Shown here: piece by piece, positions 60,944 through 64,000 of the stretch | Layout of the letters: the number at the start of each line of letters is the position of its first letter | Numbering within the stretch: the first letter of the stretch is position 1 | NCBI GenBank assembly: GCA_014925825.1 | Contig: JACGCK010000053.1 | Coordinates: forward strand, 186,001 to 250,000 | Source of the DNA: Pholiota molesta | Lineage: Eukaryota; Basidiomycota; Agaricomycetes; Agaricales; Strophariaceae | Direction: 5' to 3' | Length of the DNA: 64,000 bases | Notes under the pieces: model-generated | Database searches by the model: none | Told to the model about the DNA's origin: nothing | Seen by the model: the letters and a program-made list of their open reading frames with translations, nothing else | Program-made: the position numbers and the translations under genes

Positions 60944-61876
60944 ATGCCAGGAAGGACCAGAAATAAAAGGCAAGTTTCATTTAGCCTTCATCTTCGAGGG
61001 GTTTAATACCACGTATCATTTCTTTGCACTTGACAGACAGGAAGTAAAGAGAGAAATCGATTCAGGGCATCCCGTCATTATGTAGGATGATCATCGATCA
61101 CCTGCATTTTCATCCTCACGATTTGTTGCAGATTATTGGGGGAAACAGGCGCCGGAAAGAGCACCGTAAGAGCTGTTGTTGAAGCACAATAGTCGAATGA
61201 TATAGCCCGTACTTCTAGTTCATATCCATTGCAGGGCCGGACTTGACAGCACAGCCAGAGATCGGCCACAGTCTGATATCGTGCACGTCGACCGTACAAG
61301 AATATCAAGTTGGAATCCCATATGCTCCAGGGAAATATGTGCGATTCGTTGATACTCCCGGCTTCAATGATTCAGACTGCAATGGAGACGGCGAAAAATT
61401 AAGCAAGATTATAGAATGGCTCAAAAAGGAGTGAGTGTAGCCCAGAGAAAATGCGACCTCTGTTCACTTGTTCAACGAAATAGACCACAAACCAAGATCA
61501 TTGGCATCATTTTTCTCCATGGGATTGACCAAGATAGATTGGTCAGAGATTCGACGGTGGTCAGTCCAAAGGACATACCTACTCCTCCTGGCGTTTTATT
61601 GTGACTACAAAATGGGACGCATGTATGAACATGGATAAAAAGGACAACCACGAATGCGACTTACAAACAATTTTCCCATCCACACCCATAATGCGATTCC
61701 ACAACACGTTCGACTCGGCCTGGCAGATAATTGCCGAAATACAAAGATATCCCAACGGTGATTTGAAGCAGGAAACATTCCGAGAAGCATTGGAAGCCAT
61801 TTATCCGCAATTTAGGCGACGAGATGTTTCGATCGTAGGCAAGATGAAAATGATATTTCGCCGGATGTTTGGGTAA
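60944..61876 (+). CDS. Small G-domain (AIG1/septin-like P-loop) protein B
   Basis: Begins MPGRTRNKRQEVKREIDSGH, with a GC-AG intron at 60970-61036. A second intron splits the Ile codon just before LLGETGAGKST (G1). A third intron follows directly after GKST, the same place as in the relative at 51335. Then FISIAGPDLTAQPEIGHSLI, the G3 motif RFVDTPGFNDSDCN, KIIEWLKK, TKIIGIIFLHGIDQDR, PPGVFIVTTKWD with a normal G4 (TKWD), and FHNTFDSAWQIIAEIQ. The C-terminus is a basic amphipathic helix (RRRDVSIVGKMKMIFRRMFG) that could touch membrane. A missing T in the run at 61594-61597 breaks the frame before G4. About 240 residues. Role unknown. Confidence 0.72.
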
Positions 61877-62089
61877 ACTTCTATGTGGTGTCTAGTCCTG
61901 TGCAAATGCTACATGTATTCAAACGAGCGGAGTCATCGAATTATCTGAATAATAACATGGTGTTCTATGCATATAGGTATAACATAAGCATTGAGTACAA
62001 GGAAAAGAGAGATTAGACACAATTATGTAGTTTAATATTCGTTTTAGCCCTTCTCTGGCTTGCAACCTTGATTGTAACATTCCCATGTT

Positions 62090-62824
62090 TTATGTTGTAT
62101 CGCGGGCTTCCGTTGAAACTTCTGCTGTCAACCTTGAAATTTCGGAGAAGGCCGCTCGCAATAGATCCAAATCTCCATCAAGGCTCTCGGCCCTTGTTTT
62201 CATCTAGCAGAATTTGTTAGGGGCAGCATGAGACGTCTATAAACAAACTTACGGCTGATATCGTATCGCTGGCAGCAATGAGTTCGTGATGATGATTATA
62301 GACCAGCGATTGTCGTTCGCTGTCCAGTTGGCGAATTTCTACAGATATATGCGCTCAGCTAACGGGATAAATTGATGGCGCACGACAAACCACTAAGAAG
62401 CTCGTTTTCTCGCTTCAGGAGTGCAGGTAAGGAAGATGTAGTAATGAGTTGTTCATAGTAACTTTTGGCATCGAATGCTGGTGAATCTGGTAATATATGC
62501 TGTTAGTTCGACCGATTATTTAATAGCCAAGTCCGAGAACCCCTCACTTAAATCCATAGGATCCTGTGTATTTCCCGGACGAGGAGGTGGGGGCCCGACA
62601 CCCAAGCCATAGTGCTTCCGTAAAAGGTCTCTAGCTCTTGTCTTCTGAGCGGGAGGTGGCGTGGAGGTTTGTCGTTTCGGGGCGATGAGACCAACAGTCG
62701 CTGTAGACGACGAGCCCGTCGCATTGAGGATTGCTTGCGTGCTCTCAGACGTCCCTGATGTTGTGCGGAGGGGAGATGGAGGCGGTCGTGGTATTGATGA
62801 AACGCGCGAGGGAGTGGAGGTCAT
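62090..62824 (-). CDS. VPS51: GARP complex subunit Vps51-like
   Basis: Subunit of the Golgi-associated retrograde protein tether. Four exons in frame: 62548-62824, 62394-62486, 62253-62338 and 62090-62203, giving 189 residues, similar in size to yeast Vps51. The first ~60 residues are Ser/Thr/Pro-rich. The conserved core follows: RARDLLRKHYGLGVGPP, DPMDLNSPAFDAKSYYEQLI, LPALLKRENELL, IRQLDSERQSLVYNHHHELI, AASDTISAMK and a C-terminal coiled coil. The start at 62824 (MTSTPSRVSS) is preferred over Met at 62866 because the added residues are hydrophobic and unlike the family. The stop is at 62090. Confidence 0.82.
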
Positions 62825-63389
62825 GAGTAGCACTTGATCGTTGCCCAAGCCAATAAATATGTTCAATTTCTGGGGAAATACAGACCTCTAGTGAGATATT
62901 GGATAGGAGAGTAAGTCGTCTCGGCCCCTACTTAGATGGAAGTTAGACCTGAGAGCAACCTAGATGTAAACTCGAAACTGTTACGATCAATGTCACAGCA
63001 TCACAGCAGTGTTCACACCAGGTTCACACCAATATTCATATTTTTGAACCAGAGGCAAGTTACTTCGACCGACTATGTATGTATAGCCCAAATATCGCCA
63101 TATTCCATTAAAAGCAACCCATATTTATTTACAGTCGCTGGTGCTGAAATAAATCAGTTACGAAATTACAAGAAGTGGGTATAATCATACTTTACTTTAC
63201 AGAGGCATTGACCAAGGTCGCAAGTCGAATGTCCTTACGAATACAAAATACCATAGGTAATACGGCAAGAAACAAAACGAGCGACAGCGTTCAACGAAGG
63301 CTTGTTGACGAAGGATGCACGTAAGAAATCAACGCATGTGGGCACGCTGTAAGCATTTGCACTTCGGCATCTACCCACAATCTGGGTTG
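62825..63389. other. Intergenic region, no gene seen
   Basis: About 565 bp holding the Vps51 promoter and the 3' UTR of the edge gene. A short direct repeat (gttcacaccaggttcacacca) lies at about 63010-63030. Confidence 0.45.
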
Positions 63390-64000
63390 TTATTTTCCAT
63401 TCTCTTTTGGCCGCAAATTTGAAGGCATTTGCCCGTTCGGTGAGTACATGAACTGATGTTGTACAGGAGCTTGGGACATTGCAGCCTGGTTGGTAGACGA
63501 ATCTTGACTCGGTCTAGGTCGATAGTAGCTGGACCGCTGTTGGTCGTGCGCGTTACTGGTAGTGGAAAGAACGGGCGATGGTGTATTTACGGCCACTGTA
63601 GGCATTGGCCATGGAAGTTTTGGAGCGGCAGGGGTATTGATAGCTCCAGGGCCTTTGGACGACGAAGGCCGCTGTTGATTTTGCATGGCTGGTGATGCAG
63701 TAGGGGTTGATGCAGCTTGGCTGGCGCTTTGAGCTGGTGAGGAGGTAGAGTCGAGGTTTGTTGAAGAGAGGACATGGGTGGAGGCACAGTAGTGGGTTCT
63801 TCATTGTCTCGTCGTCGCTTGATTCCCCGAGTAGAGCTCTCTTTCAACCCCATAGCAGTCGCCTTGATTAGAATTTGATGCCTGGTTCGGAGATTGTCAA
63901 TCAATGGATTATCTAAGAGCAGCGTCGACAAACTCACCTCGTCCTGCTAATACCCCATTCTTGTATCACCCAATCCCATTCAATTTCCCCAGATGACCCT
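63390..64000 (-). CDS. Unknown protein, 5' end cut by window edge
   Basis: Enters from the right edge reading EIEWDWVIQEWGISRTR. An intron at 63882-63937 (gtgagt to aaccag) joins it to HQILIKATAMGLKESSTRGI and the basic KRRRDNEEP, a likely nuclear localisation signal. A Pro/Gln/Ser-rich tail follows, with one apparent frame break near 63740-63780, then MQNQQRPSSSKGPGAINTP, PMPTVAVNTPSP and the end SNLRPKENGK. The composition suggests a nuclear regulatory protein. I do not recognise the family, and the N-terminus is outside the window. Confidence 0.5.

Overview
The window looks like nuclear DNA of a filamentous basidiomycete, most likely an Agaricomycete. Genes are split by many short GT-AG introns, mostly 45-70 bp. 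The content is ordinary fungal housekeeping: ribosomal P0, Tps1, a Pmc1-type Ca2+ pump, Rae1/Gle2, Dbp6, Vps51 and a sterol C-5 desaturase. I assembled gene models by hand from splice signals and reading-frame continuity, with no database search. For many genes only the span is firm, not every exon.

Layout. 1-268: tail of a medium-chain reductase. 1365-3875: an unknown 4-TM protein and a Gln-rich protein. 5190-7417 (-): GH5 exo-beta-1,3-glucanase. 8258-10287 (-): C2 protein resembling the cytokinesis factor Fic1/Inn1. 10746-23640: the most interesting block, two tandem IucA/IucC-type NIS siderophore synthetases (-) facing a divergent full-length ABCC/Yor1-like ABC transporter (+). 24062-26624: Dbp6 helicase. 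26744-28812 (-): C3HC zinc-finger (NIPA/Rsm1) protein. 29666-32020: Mup1-like amino-acid permease. 33063-35423: secreted GMC oxidoreductase. 36684-37900: P0. 38271-40121: Tps1. 40122-45725: gene-poor, with one intron-containing tRNA-Arg (CCG). 45726-50466: Ca2+-ATPase. 51335-52219 and 60944-61876: two related small G-domain genes. 52662-54160: Rae1. 54423-59533 (-): P450, an unknown gene and a sterol C-5 desaturase. 62090-62824 (-): Vps51. The right edge cuts an unknown gene.

The proposed system is an NRPS-independent siderophore locus: two synthetases could condense a carboxylate with an amine or alcohol, and the neighbouring transporter could export or traffic the product. Matches to the fungal iron-GATA consensus ATCWGATAA lie upstream of the first synthetase and in the shared synthetase/transporter promoter, which fits iron control. 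Product and substrates cannot be read from the sequence.

A strong caveat runs through the window: many otherwise well-conserved genes, including ones expected to be essential such as Dbp6, contain single-base breaks in frame. Nearly all look like one missing base, several in homopolymers. This reads more like uncorrected long-read consensus error than mass pseudogenisation, so frame breaks here should not be taken as biology without re-sequencing.
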